Shown here in pieces: positions 22,311 through 34,548 of a stretch of 60,000 nt of DNA. How positions within the stretch are numbered: position 1 is the stretch's first letter; every line of letters starts with the position of its first letter. The stretch covers positions 37,512,001 to 37,572,000 of the forward strand of contig OX485806.1 in the NCBI GenBank assembly GCA_950295325.1. The letters are read 5' to 3'. Origin of the DNA: Polytrichum commune (taxonomy: Eukaryota; Streptophyta; Polytrichopsida; Polytrichales; Polytrichaceae). The notes under the pieces are model-generated. The model worked only from the letters and a program-made list of their open reading frames with translations. It was not told the DNA's origin and did not search any database. A program made the translations under genes and the position numbers.

Positions 22311-23735
22311 ATGGCCTTCTTGAGTGTATGTTGTTTCTCAACGATAAGCAAGAGGACTTGTTTCACCTTCTTGTTAGTTGCAGTGGCCCTGTTAAACTTC
22401 AACGCTGTGGAGTCATCTCGAGATTTGACCATAACATTGACAGGGTCGGGTGATCAAAATATTATTGGTGTGTGGAATGATGACTTCAAAGCAGCAAATT
22501 CATGTATCATGTTTCATGACCTTAATGAGAGTGACTACTTTTTTTTATGGCCGGAGCCCGACTTCAAGTTCTGTTGTGGAATCAGGCTCCTTAATTATAC
22601 CTACACGACTTATGGGCCACGATTGGGGACCACAACCTACTACGATGTTGGCCCTGTTGATAGATGCTTGCCATATTGGAAGTGCCGAACGATGTCGAAT
22701 TGGCGCAGACTCACAGAATATGTTACTTTCCACATCCCTTGCGAAATGGGCGACATGCAGAGGTTCTACTCCAAGAGGCTCATGCGAGTGATTGCGTTGA
22801 ATGGCCTCGTCCAAACCGCCCTCCCGTTGGTGGTCATCCTGGAATTTGGCGTGTTTCTTGCCATAGTCGCCTTGTCATCTTCTGGTTCGTGGAGAACAAC
22901 CTCCGCACAGAGTCGTGGCTGGAGGCAAGTCTTGTCTCTCTTGTGCAGGAGAAATTACGCCAACAACATTGCAAACTTGGTGCATTTGTGTGTACTTGTG
23001 GTGATTGGCAACTGCTTCATGGAGGCCACACGCCACTCAAATCCGTTCCAATGGGAATCTGGTATGTTCCTTAAGTGGGCTCAGTTCTATCTCCTTGCTC
23101 CGAGCATACTCACTGTCGCAATGTTCTTCCACCAGACTGCAGACTGGGGAGCCGCTCGCAACAGCATCAAGGATGTCAATGCCCCACTGATTAAGGAGGA
23201 TGCGGCGAAGGAGGATGCGGCAGAGGAGGATGCCAAACATACAGAACTTAGAAGGATGAGCTCTCCCATTAGTGCGCATCATGAGCCCAGGCGCAGCGGC
23301 GATCTGGGCCATGGAAGCGACGGTGGCAACAACCAAAAACCAATGTTATCTTGTGGTGGAAATGCGAAGGATGGTGTCACGGTGCCAAATGAAGATGATG
23401 TTGCAAAAATATTTGTGCCCGTTTCGGAAGACTGGAAGTGGCAATCGGTTGTCGGGCAAATAATGGTACTGGTTTTAACAGGGTTCTACTGTATATACAA
23501 CTCGGACGACCATCGCACCGAGTTTGTCAGCTTCGTTCTTGGAGTGGCTGTGGTGTTTGGCATCTGGTCTGTCATCTTTTCTTGCGCCCTTCTGCTCCTA
23601 TCCGTGAAATGCTTATATAAGAACCTGAGACTTTCCAGACCTTCTCCACGACCTGCAGATTCGGCTCGCAAGTGTCTTCAAGCCACAACTTCGGCTCGTC
23701 GAGTTTCTCCATCAGATTTGATTATTGATATGTGA
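22311..23735 (+). CDS. Secretory multipass membrane protein, family copy 2 (unknown function)
   Basis: A 474-residue protein from the conserved ATG of MAFLSV. The layout is as in copy 1. A signal peptide ends near NAVESS. An ectodomain with WNDDFKAANSC, a CC pair and CLPYWKC follows. Three hydrophobic segments lie at about residues 170-190, 220-240 and 260-280. A hydrophilic acidic loop (VNAPLIKEDAAKEDAAEEDA) and two final membrane segments follow. The tail reads SARKCLQATTSARRVSPSDL, shared with copy 3 but in a different frame from copy 1, owing to one extra base in CTGAGACTTTCC. There are no introns. The gene lies in the left arm of the inverted duplication and its coding sequence is very close to copy 3. 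The function cannot be told; secretory-pathway or plasma-membrane location is inferred from the signal and membrane segments. Confidence 0.82.
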   Translation: MAFLSVCCFSTISKRTCFTFLLVAVALLNFNAVESSRDLTITLTGSGDQNIIGVWNDDFKAANSCIMFHDLNESDYFFLWPEPDFKFCCGIRLLNYTYTTYGPRLGTTTYYDVGPVDRCLPYWKCRTMSNWRRLTEYVTFHIPCEMGDMQRFYSKRLMRVIALNGLVQTALPLVVILEFGVFLAIVALSSSGSWRTTSAQSRGWRQVLSLLCRRNYANNIANLVHLCVLVVIGNCFMEATRHSNPFQWESGMFLKWAQFYLLAPSILTVAMFFHQTADWGAARNSIKDVNAPLIKEDAAKEDAAEEDAKHTELRRMSSPISAHHEPRRSGDLGHGSDGGNNQKPMLSCGGNAKDGVTVPNEDDVAKIFVPVSEDWKWQSVVGQIMVLVLTGFYCIYNSDDHRTEFVSFVLGVAVVFGIWSVIFSCALLLLSVKCLYKNLRLSRPSPRPADSARKCLQATTSARRVSPSDLIIDM

Positions 23736-24289
23736 TTTTGGTCGATAATAATGCCTCAAACGTGAATCCTTAGGAATTGTAAGGACTTCTTTTTATTCAG
23801 TCCTTAATTAGTGGTGCACCTTATCATAGTTGGACCCCCTATGAATTTAGAAATGGAATTTAAAGATTGAGCATTTCTTCAACACGTAGGGTATTCACTT
23901 TTACATGCAAACTTGTGAGTTCTTGAACAGTCATGCATGCTTTTCCTTGACATACACTGCAACCTAAATTAATGCTCTTGTTCAGCTTGTGCTAAAGAGG
24001 AAACAAAACCAAGCTCCAGCCGCTCTTTCATGACTAATGGATGGAGGCAATGATTAGGGAGAACTGACAGCTAGTTACAGATGAACTGGTCGAGTTTGAG
24101 AAATAACCCATCTAAATGTCAAGATGTCAGGAAAATTACCGATCGATCTAGAGGAGTTTACAGAATATTCCTCAAGTAAATGAAGAAAAACCAAAAGATG
24201 TCAACATGTAACCGGTGTATATTGGAATCAATAGGATCTTGACGCATTATGGCCAAAATCTTCTCTGCACACTAAACGGAGGCCACGTT

Positions 24290-24480
24290 GAACTTGTCCT
24301 GGGACCACTTCGGTTTACACCAAGGAAAAAATGGCAGAGTGACCATTAGGTCGAGGTCCCCTAAAGACATATTTTAAGGTCTCATTAATATATTGACATG
24401 ATCCAACGGGTTTTGCAACAAGAGAGGCAAGAAAGGTGGTCCGATAGAAAAGGGCAGGGCCCATGGCAAAGAAATGTTGT
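24290..24480. repeat. Dispersed repeat matching 7816-8058
   Basis: The block from ACTTCGGTTTACACCAAGGA to GGGCCCATGGCAAAGAAATG matches the repeat at 7.8-8.06 kb in the same orientation. It marks the end of gene-copy homology with the first kilobase of the window. Confidence 0.6.
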
Positions 24481-26080
24481 TATGATATTAGTAGAAAATT
24501 AAAGTACAGTAAATTAGTAAATTAGTAAATTATATTCAATCAATAAAATAGTTCTATATAAAATTATATAAAATCGGTATATAAGGTTCATATTTTAAAA
24601 AAGCTTTTATTTATTTATGAACATGTTGTGGCATAAGTTGTATAGTACCGTGTTATTTTTTTGGGCAACCATGGAGGGATATATTGTTGAAGAGGATTCA
24701 CATATAAATTCACGAAGAGAATGGACATAAAATATTGCAACTTTAATTTTCAAAAGCAATCAATTGTCGATTTCAACAATATTGTGTGGTCATAATATAT
24801 TTTCATGATTTCATCTCCATCTCGAGCATTTTGCTCTTCGCCCATTACACCAATGTTTAATTTCTTGTAAGGTCGACAAATGAAGAAGCATCTTTATCGT
24901 GCACCTCCCTATGAGGAATGTCCGCAACATCATGGGCACAAGGGATGATCCCGAAGTAACGCCGGAGACTTTTGGTGCCATAAGTGAGATGGCCCAAGTG
25001 ACCCTAGTGTGGGTGAAGGCCCTGGGCATTGAGAACACCTCCATCCCAACATTGATATTTTATGTGGTCACTATATTTAGGCTCCCTTCAAAGTAGATGG
25101 ATCTTAAATGGTAACTACACTAAATATGGCATTTAGTGTCACTAATTCTAATTGTCTTGCTCAACACTAATTGTAAACTGCGGTATAGTGTCACCAACAC
25201 TAAATGTTAACCCAACATTATTTGTCATTCCTTGTAAATTTTGGGGGGGATTATAGATTTACAGTGCTACAACTACTATCACTTACCAAGTGATTTTTCA
25301 TCCAAATTTCAAATATCCATGACAATATTTCGTCACAAGTTGCTGACAAGAGAAGGTAGAGTTGTGGCTAATCCTCCATGACAGTATTTGTAAACTTATT
25401 CATAAGAAGTGTCATCCAAAATGTTACCATAGTGACATTAAATACCATATGGCACTAAATATCACATTTGGTGTACTTTTCCAATAATTAGTCCACTTCT
25501 CCCATGATATTAGATATGCTCTTAGTAGAATGCTAAACTTTTCATCCTTAGTTCTGTTAAGAGAAATTGTCATTCACATGATTCACAAAGGTTTCTCCTC
25601 CTCCCATGGGCAGAATATTTTGCCCTTGCCTTTCTTCATACCCGTGCTAACACCAACTATTGACTTAATTATTTGTGGTTGCCGGGCGGAGGGGCATTAT
25701 GCTAAGGTAGAAATACCATAACCCATGAAAATAAGGTGATTAGCATTGAATATATATGGTCCTACAATCATGAAATAATTTCCCAAGATAGACGAGAAGG
25801 ATTCATGAAGAATGCAAGTTGTTTCTTTCTTTTTTCAATCATGTACAAGAAAATTCTACAATTTTTCAAAGTGGGAAGTTGTCAAACGTCCTAGTCGTTC
25901 ACTAGATTCTCCCTACACCGAACATGGTAATCCGCATTTCCATACAGACGTCATCTAAATCGGTCACCTCATGAGTACATTAAAACTTGACTCCCATTGG
26001 CTACACTAAGTGTACACCTATGAACTCCATCCTTGTCATATGAAGTTTATCTCAGGCAAGGTTGGATGTTAGTATACTTT
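24481..26080. other. Intergenic; inverted copy of the 17.4-17.7 kb repeat
   Basis: No gene is supported. About 25100-25480 matches 17340-17700 in reverse complement. The remainder is AT-rich with short non-descript frames. Confidence 0.5.
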
Positions 26081-26084
26081 GGCG

Positions 26085-28588
26085 AAATGGCTCCGCACCG
26101 CGGCGAGAGCTCCGCACCGAAGCGGCGAGAACTCAGAAGCGACGCCACACAGAAGCGGCAGCACAACAAGTTAGGAGATGTGGGCACACAGAAGCACACA
26201 ACCTGGATCGCAAGAAGGCACACAGAAGGCACACAGAAGGCAGGGCACTCGCGGCCAGACAAGACGAGCTCCAGATCCAACCAACCCCGAACCAAGCATC
26301 GACGTGCAACTCCGAAGTGCACTACACACATCCGACCACCAATCACCGGACACCAACAACGAGGCCTTCACATCTATCAATGGGGAATTTTATTAGTGAT
26401 TTATGCACTGCTGAGCCCCAACCAGATTGCAGGGCCCTGGCTCAAACATCCTCAAAGGGTGATCAACACAACCTCCCCCCTTCTAACCCTAGATCCAACT
26501 CCAACCCTACACCAAAACTGCAAGGAACCACTGCCGCACAAGGAGCAGAGCCGCTCCACCGAATCCCCGCCATGCCAATGCCGCCAGCACCCCGCACCCG
26601 CCCGGAGCACACTAGCAAGCCGCTCCAGCCACCGAAGGACCTGCATCCGAAAAAGAACCTGCGACAACCTCACTGAAGAAACCTGCACCGACCCACAAGC
26701 GCGCCTCGCCAGCACCAGCCACACCAACAACCGCCCGAAAGGAAGATGGCGAATGCACAAGCAGCCGGCCGGGACAAGCAAACCGAAAGCAGGGCCGCAA
26801 ATCACAGCAGCCCTTCCCCTCCGAACGGCCCACAACGCTCGCACCCACCCTCAACACAGAAGCATACCCGAGATCTCCCTGCTACATCCCATCAGGTACG
26901 AACACCAACACACTACTCCACCCCCCCCCCCCCCCACACAATACATACTCCCACTCTGCCACACCACTACACCACATCCATACAAGACACACCCACACAA
27001 GCAAATCCACGCAACAATCTCACACAAAGCATCACCATTACAGGAAACAATCCACCTACCGCATACACTAAACCCACCTCGCCACATCTATCAACCGAAC
27101 TACCCCCGATCAAATCCACTCCATCTCGCTGGCACCTTCATACCACACAGTTACCAAGCAAGCAACAGAAACTTACCCCACTCGATCGCCATGCTCCTCA
27201 ACCGCACCAGCAACTGCACAACGCACACACCCAGCCAGTCGAACAAATCGAGCGCAGAAGTCGCTCCGCTGTCTCAATACCCAAGCTGCACTCAAAGGCA
27301 CACACACAACACCGAAACCCCCACACAAACACAATGCCAACACATACCACCTCCAACAAAGAAGTCACACAACCCTTAGCCACACCCACTCACTCACACC
27401 CTAATCCCCCTAAACACTGCCACCCGCACTCCTCACGGAAAACATCCCAAGAACCAACCCCCTGAAACTCCAAATCCCACTCGCACCAAACTTCTGACAC
27501 ATCGCACACACTGTCACCGGTCAACCACCACGCCAACACACCCCATACCCCCCAGAAAACCAATCCAACAGACACCTCAATAGCCAAAATAACCAACCCA
27601 CAGACCCCCAATAAAGCAAGCAAAACTAACAACACACATAAAACAAAAAATGCCCACCCACACACACCCCAAAGACACACCCTACAGATCACACCCTCCC
27701 AATCCGAGCATACACACAAAGCCACTACACAGCCCAAAACACAACAAAAAATGGGAACCCATACCTGGCATCAGCTCCCACCAAAGCCAGCCACCAACGG
27801 CCACCACAACGCACCCCCCCCCCCCAAGAAAGCACACAACATCCCCTACATAAACCTAGCATCCACTTCTCAATTCACTTAGGTCTCCTTACACATAGCA
27901 ACTGCCAGCATCTCCCCCCCCCCCTCCTCCCACTTCCACAGCCACTAATTCAACCTCTCATGCACTCTCCAGCATCTTCAGTCTAATACAGCAGAAACCC
28001 ATCCGCCTGCACACTCCCCCTCCCAACCACCTCTCTCACACCGCCCCCCACCGCAACGACACAAGCTGCCGCACCAACAGGAGCGAACCAACTCCCGCAG
28101 ACACACGTGGCAGCACCTCACCGACCCACAGCAAACGATAACCCCCGAGCGCGACCACCACCAAGCCAACTAACGCCAACGCCGACGCCAACACCCAACT
28201 GCACCACCAACACGGCCACCCCACGACCGTAGACCCCACCGCATCGGAGGCAGCACCGAAGACAGCACCAGCTCCCGCCTGCACACACCACCCACAATTC
28301 AGCCCAAGACTCCTGCACTCACAACACTCACAGCACTCACTGCACTCACAGCCGACCCCGAACCACCCACAACAGCACATCAAGCCCCCGACACCGCACC
28401 AGCCCCGACCATCAACAACAATAACAGCAAACTCCACACATCACCCAGCACACACTGCACCAACGCACATCCGAACTCGACCACACACTACAACAAGGCC
28501 CAGCCAGCAACTCAACCACGCACAACACACTAACTCAGAAGCACTCTCCACCCTACACCAACAACTTATCATAGCACAAGGTAACCTC
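26085..28588 (+). other. LINE leader (5' UTR), C/A-rich
   Basis: Several long frames are open here (for example 26033-27379 and 26746-27465). They are low-complexity Pro/Thr/His strings that overlap one another on both strands, a by-product of the base bias rather than genes. C homopolymers lie at about 26920-26935 and 27816-27826. Confidence 0.55.
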
Positions 28589-30711
28589 TTGATCAGACCT
28601 CTAGAAGTCATGAATCCCACTAACCAACCTACAGGTACACACCCGCCGCCCCCACTCAACGATCAATACAAAGCATTTCGCCAACATGTCCTATCCCAGC
28701 AGCCGATCACTCATACGTCGCAGCTCTCCAATCACGCCACCCACTCACACAACCTGGATGCAGAGGAGGATCTTGACATGGACGCGCAGTTGGAAAATGT
28801 GTCTCCAGAAAGGGGAGGTAGCTCCCTACAAATGACATATGAGCACACCTCACACCAAGCGCTCCCCGCCAATTCCATACACAACATCGAGAGCACGCCC
28901 CCCACACTCCAATACCGCAACCCACGAATCGAAGATGCTACGGAGAGTCAATCCACCAAGAGAAGGAAGGCCGAAGACTACACCGCAACCTCCACACCCG
29001 ACACACAACACAAGCCAACACCAACATCCTCAAGAGCAAGGAGGATGACCACAATTGGCATTGACATGATCGGCCATATGTGGCTAGGATTCCACATGCA
29101 CGAAACTCTAGCCATCCAAAGAGGCAAGAAGGAGTTGAAGGAGAAGCGCACCGATGAAGAATTCGCCACCCTTGGCACACCCATCAACGAGGTACACGAA
29201 TTTAGAACGATCCGAAGAGCATTTCCAAGAGTCAAACAAATCCTCTACCCCAACGAGCGACCGGACGCGGTTCCGGGACAACATCTCCACTTCACACAAA
29301 TTCCCATGTACGAGAAGACATCCCAAGACACGGGCCTCACCGAAGGCTTCCATGTAACCATACGGTTTGATGGCGAGTACAAGCAACTCAACAGAAGGGA
29401 GGTCAAGACCGCATGCATGGAGAGACTTCGGAGTATGAACATACCACTTGGTACCACCTACTCCAATCCAATAGACATCGGCATCAACACGGTCACGAGG
29501 AATTGGGCCGGTTTTATCAAACTCTACCTCCACTTTCCACAACGAGACGGCCTCGCTCTACTCCGTGAAGAAAGGGCTTTCGTCATGACCATGGGGGATG
29601 GAGAACGCACCATAGGGAAGGTAGAGAAAGGCTTCGAGCTCATCACCAAGGCTAAGAACATGAGACTCCACCTCAAAGGCGAGGCACTACGCAACTACAC
29701 GGCATTGGACATACTTAGGAGCCTCATGAGAGATTCATACTATGATGGGAGAGAGGTCGAAATCCTCTCCCTCACCAAATCGGATTCGGAGAGAGACTTC
29801 GCCTTCATCACCCTCACCACCGAAGAAGCCCGAGAAAACATCCTCACCAACGGCCTCACCTTCCATTCCGAACGCCTCAAAGTGAGCGTCACCAAAGACA
29901 AAGACTTGAGTAACCCATCGGAGCTAAGGATTAGCACGACCTTGGTTGCCAACAACCTCCCGCAACGCGAATCTCAATCAACAATCACCAAATCGCTCAA
30001 GAGGCTATTTGGAGAGGAGAACATCACCGGAATCACATACGGATACAAGACCAACCAACCCGATGATAGGCAAGCCGGTTGGTGCCATATACAATGTCTC
30101 AACGCGGCGGTTTACACCGAATGGCTACATAAATCCACCTACATCCTCGGGAGAAGGGTGGGCTTCGTTCCACACAAAGGGAGCATTGACGGCACCGAAC
30201 CCAATCAAACCGCCATCCGCCTAGCGCAAGCCCCATGAGAGAAGTCATTGCTCAAAAAGCCCAAGCCATGAACAACATAGCCGCATCTTCCCCGCTAGTC
30301 TCGGAGAAACTCTTCACCAAGGCCATGAAATAGCTAACCGAAACGATGGATGACAAACTTACCACGCTCACCCACAACATCAACCACAACACCGACATGC
30401 GCATTGAGGCCTCGACGGACACCCTCAAGACACATGCCACCAATATTCATAGCATCATGAGTGCCATGGCGATGGAGTTTCAACAATCGAACAATCGCAT
30501 TCATAACATAATGCAAACGTTGGCCGCCACATCACCGGACCCTCCCAACACCAACATAGCAAGACTCCCATCCGCACCGAGCACGTCCTTGATCAACACA
30601 TACGGAGGTGACACCAACAACCCCACACACGCACCACCGGGATTCTCGAATGCCGACTATAGGAACTCCCCATCAAGCCTCCACAAAGATCCATATCAAC
30701 CACATGATTAG
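28589..30711 (+). pseudogene. LINE ORF1 protein with RRM-like folds
   Basis: The frame from 28589 runs to a TGA at 30238. After a one-base shift it resumes with EVIAQKAQAMNNIAAS, is broken by a TAG near 30331, and continues to a stop at 30711. ORF1 was therefore longer and is damaged. The first 150 residues are low complexity and basic near KRRKAED. Three successive stretches look like RRM folds by secondary-structure pattern: about 254-338 (FHVTIRF, WAGFIKLYL), 357-437 (MRLHLKG, DFAFITLTT, LKVSVTK) and 447-528 (LRISTTLVANNLP, GWCHIQCLN, RVGFVPHK). The tail after 30346 is heptad-like (NNRIHNIMQTLA) and could be a coiled coil. No CCHC knuckle was seen. RRM-bearing ORF1 proteins bind element RNA in other LINEs; here the RRM call is inferred without a profile search. 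Confidence 0.6.
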
Positions 30712-31268
30712 CATAGGCATAGGATACGCATGGACGATGCTCATACATACACTATGTACTCTCTATTTTCTCATAAATAAAAGACACTTACCTCCATACA
30801 CCGCCACCATCATAAGCAACACACCATCCCCCCACAATGGCATACGCACTCACCACAAACAACCTCACAAAACCCCCCATCACCCACACACACCAAGTCT
30901 ATACAATAATCACCATCCTCACCCTCTCACTCACATATACCCATTGCAATACTCCCCCCATACAAAACAGACAACCATCGGCCTTAGAATGGCACCAACC
31001 ACATAACACTTCAACAACAACATCATACCAACACTACATAACCTACAATGATCACAAAGCCTCCATCACTTCCACATACCTTAACCACATTAACACAAAC
31101 ATTACACCCCCGGCCACACCAAGAAACCGTCTTATCACCCCAATCCCACATATTCACACCTCAACATACATAGGTAGCATTACATACATAAATCATAATC
31201 ACCTTAAAACTCCGAAAACCAAGGTCATACACTACTACACATGGAACAACTCCAAAATCATCCTCCTT

Positions 31269-31298
31269 GGTGGAGACATACAACCCAACCCGGGTCCA
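31269..31298 (+). other. 2A-like ribosome-skipping motif, first copy
   Basis: The frame encodes IILLGGDIQPNPGP, matching the 2A consensus DxExNPGP except for Q in place of E, preceded by the usual short hydrophobic run. Such motifs are known near the N-terminus of ORF2, upstream of the APE domain, in other APE-type LINEs. There they make the ribosome skip the Gly-Pro bond. Whether the Q variant works here is unknown. Confidence 0.6.
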
Positions 31299-31510
31299 CT
31301 TTCAAACATCACCCAAAACCTCCCCTTAGAATACAAACAAAGACAAAAGCAATACTTCAAACCTAATACAACATCGCCCAAACCTCGCTACACACACCTC
31401 GAAAACCTACTCACACCCCACCTAACACATGGCACACAAAACACCCTTAACCATGAACTATCCCATCTCCAAAAGCACAAGTCACTACTCTCAAAATACC
31501 CAACCCACCT

Positions 31511-33344
31511 TGTGAGCCCAAAATGGTGCCCACATGTGGTGATTAATTCTTCGAAACCAATTTTAGTTTGACTTTGATGTGTTATGATTATTCACAAAAC
31601 ATAAAAAGAGTGAAGTGTGGTGTGGATTTAAGTTTAGGCATTAGAATGTGTTGTGTAGTTATTTCAAGGTTTGATTTCAATTAGAAGATGCCTTGATTAT
31701 GTGAGCGGAGGGTAAGGTGAAGCAAGGTGAGCTCCGCGGGTTAAATGCCCACTTTTGGATCCACCTTGGTAGTTTAGGAAGTAGGAAGCTTGGTGGATGG
31801 GGATTAGTCCCTACTTTGGAGGAGAGGGTTAAAGGATTGTGATTGGAGGTGCTAATCCTCTCACCCTATCCTCACCTCTCTCTCCCTCTCCCCCTTTCTC
31901 CTTCTTTGCTACTTAAGGTGTTTTTTCTCTCATTTGCCTCTCTCTCCATCAAGCGCTCTCAAGGGAGCAAGCTCAAAAGAGCTTGAGCCACGTGTGTGTG
32001 ACATTAGTTTTTAGTGAAGTTAATTAGTTAAGCTCCCTCTCTCAAGGCCTCCCAAGTGAGGGAGCTCTAGAGCTTAAGTTTGCATGTAGTGATTAGGTTG
32101 TAGTTAGCTAGAGTAGTGTGTTAGATTAGCTCTTGACTTAGAAGCAAAAGAAAGAAAAGCAAAGAAGAATTTAGAAGACCTTGATTAGCGGATGGGAGGG
32201 GTTGTATTAGTAGTAGCCAAGTACTATAAGGTTAAGGAACTGATTGCTGGGCCTCAAAGCTAAGCAGCTGACTGTGGGGAGGTACCTCGGCTGGGCCTCC
32301 AGCCGAGCAGTTTACTGCTGGAAGGCAAGGAGCGATTGCTGGTAGCCAAGGCCAAGGTTAAGGGACTGATTGCTGGGCTTCAAGCTAAGCAACTGCCTGT
32401 GGAAGGTAAGGAGCGACTACTGGTAGCCAAGGCCAAGGTTAAGGGACTGATTGCTGGGCTTCAAGCTAAGCAGCTGACTATAGAAGGAACTGATTGCTGG
32501 GTTTCAAGCTAAGCAGCTGCCTGTGGAAGGTAAGTAGCGACTGCTGGTAGCCAAGGCCTAAGGTTAAGGTACCTCGGCTGGGCCTCCAGCCGAGCCGTTG
32601 ACTGCTAGAAGACAAGGAGCGAGTACTGGTAGCTAAGGCCAAGGTTAAGGGACTGATTGCTGGGCTTCAAGCTAAGCAGCTGACTGTGAAGGAACTGATT
32701 GCTGGGTTTCAAGCTGAGCCGTTGACTGCTGGAAGGCAAGGAGCGACGATTGGTAGCCAAGGCCTAAGGTTAAGGAGCTGATTGTTAGAAGAGACCTCGG
32801 CTGGGGTTTAAGTTAGTTAGTTAGCCCTAAGAATTTAGGCTACTAGGGGGGTGTAGTTAGGATAAATCCCTTGGGGGATTTCTAGACCATGCGAAATTCT
32901 TGCATGCCATCTTGGTTTTTTTAGGTAGAGTTGGATTTATTAGAAAATAGAAGTGTGTGGGACTTTTAAATGTGTTGATGGTTACCCATTGAGGCAAGTG
33001 TTTTTAAACACTCGTACTTTTTGGTTGGAACATATTACGTGCACAATTAATGGAGACTGCGGAGGATCCTAGCAAGGACAAGATAAAGGAAGTAAAAATC
33101 AAGAAGTCTAGAGGGATCTCTTTAAGGGCATGTGTGGCCAAGGCCGCGGGTTGGACCCTCGAGAAATCGAATGCCGCTACGAACAAGGATGCTCACAATA
33201 ATAAAGCAAGTGAGTTAAAATGAAGTTAGGACCTTGGACATGAGAGCCATATAGCCATTCACGTATTGGTATTAGGAACTGAATGTGATTCTCAAAGCCA
33301 TCACCCGGACTAGGACGCTTAAGGGTGGTGGATTTGGCCTCACA
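31511..33344 (+). mobile_element. Solo-LTR-like element, copy 2 (1834 bp), TSD CACCT, nested in the LINE
   Basis: TGTGAGCCCAAAATGG opens it and GGCCTCACA closes it. CACCT lies on both sides (31506-31510, 33345-33349). The LINE frame resumes exactly after the second CACCT (LQIYVLIITYSP), so the element interrupted module A of ORF2. It is related along both ends to 19905-21599. A purine-rich stretch at 33050-33215 encodes EDPSKDKIKEVKIKKSRGIS in the element orientation, but I do not identify it. No gag-pol. Inferred solo LTR or non-autonomous LTR element. Confidence 0.8.
32230..32810. repeat. Irregular tandem repeats inside LTR-like copy 2
   Basis: Blocks such as GGGACTGATTGCTGGGCTTC, AAGCTAAGCAGCTGACTGTG and GGTAGCCAAGGCCAAGGTTA recur about six times with variable spacing, giving units of roughly 80-120 bases. 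The array sits where the sister element has a 35-base array, and both contain CAGCTG words. Confidence 0.65.
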
Positions 33345-33905
33345 CACCTCCAAATATATGTCCTCATAATAACATATAGCCCTATACCACAAATATGCAA
33401 CCAACGCATGATAACAGGCATGGACCCAATAGGTCATACCTTACTACGGACATATACCCCGGAACCATGCATATATAATCACCAAATAACAAATAACTTA
33501 GTCTCAAAATTCCGCCCTACACAACAATTACGCCATACATCCCCACTCACCTTCCCATACCACATCCACCCGGAGGATGAATGTCACACTTACACATACA
33601 CCACACTCCCAATCACCATAACAATCTTTCTATATCCACATCACACACCAACAACAACACCACAACAAATCCACATAACCTACTACAACCACAAAGCTTC
33701 AACCACTTACACATATCAAAGCTCCACTAATATGCACAACACACTCCCCCCCACACCAATAAAACAACTCACCCCTCCAACTCCACATATCAACATCACA
33801 ACATATATAGGTTGCTTTACATATGTAACTCATACACACCTCAAGTCTCCAAAAACCAAAACTATACACTACTACACATGGAACAATTCCACTATCATTC
33901 TTTTG

Positions 33906-33935
33906 GGAGGAGACATTCAAACAAACCCGGGCCCA
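33906..33935 (+). other. 2A-like ribosome-skipping motif, second copy
   Basis: IILLGGDIQTNPGP lies in the same kind of context as the first copy (YTWNNS before, EYKQRQ after). The flanking 170 or so residues of the two modules align end to end (YNHKAS, TYIG, TPKTK or SPKTK, YPTH, ICNQ). ORF2 therefore contains two diverged copies of the whole 2A module in tandem. Confidence 0.6.
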
Positions 33936-34548
33936 CCCACACACATACTTAAAAACCTCCCCAAAGAATACAAACAAAGACAACAACAATATTTCACACA
34001 CGGCTCACTAACGCTAAAAACTCAATATGCCCACCTTGAGGGACTATTCGACCCTTACATTATTCAAACTCATACCCACCCACATAACCACGACCTACCC
34101 CACCTACGCCGACATAGTTCATCCCTCTCAGAATACCCAACCCACCACCAACTATACACATTCATAATAGTCTATAGTCCCAACCCAGACATCTGCAACC
34201 AACTAATAACCAACGACCTAGACCCAAGATGCCTAACAATTCTCCAAAGACTACACAACACACCAACTAATACAAACTTAAACACACGCCACATCACCAT
34301 CCCGACCCCAAACACACAAATATCCACAATAACACAAGCATACTCCCGTATTAATGACAACATTGCTAAAGGTAAACCAACAAACCTACACGACTTGAAA
34401 ATGGAACTACCTCACATACCCCGGAAAATCCTTGAAGAACTCACTAAGTGTACCCAAACAATAAAAGGATACAACCCACACACACAAGACACAAACACCA
34501 ACCTTGCGCCGCCCACAACCACGAACACATACAACCACCAAACAACGA

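Larger units (their letters stand above)
18240..24300. repeat. Left arm of a large inverted segmental duplication
   Basis: Reading left to right, this arm matches 59650 down to about 55870 in reverse complement. Blocks include 18240-18480 with 59650-59410, 19045-19890 with about 59300-58460, 21600-22310 with about 58440-57720, and the gene with 57714-56305. The 3' flank to about 24050 matches 56290-56030. Two insertions interrupt this arm but not the other: the TGCCCCC element at 18523-19043 and the LTR-like element at 19905-21599. Both arms carry an intact membrane-protein gene. Confidence 0.75.

Noticed and set aside
26033-27465. Long open frames of 448 and 239 codons on the plus strand
   Set aside because: They overlap each other and frames on the other strand, and are Pro/Thr/His low complexity. 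They follow from the T-poor base bias of the LINE leader.
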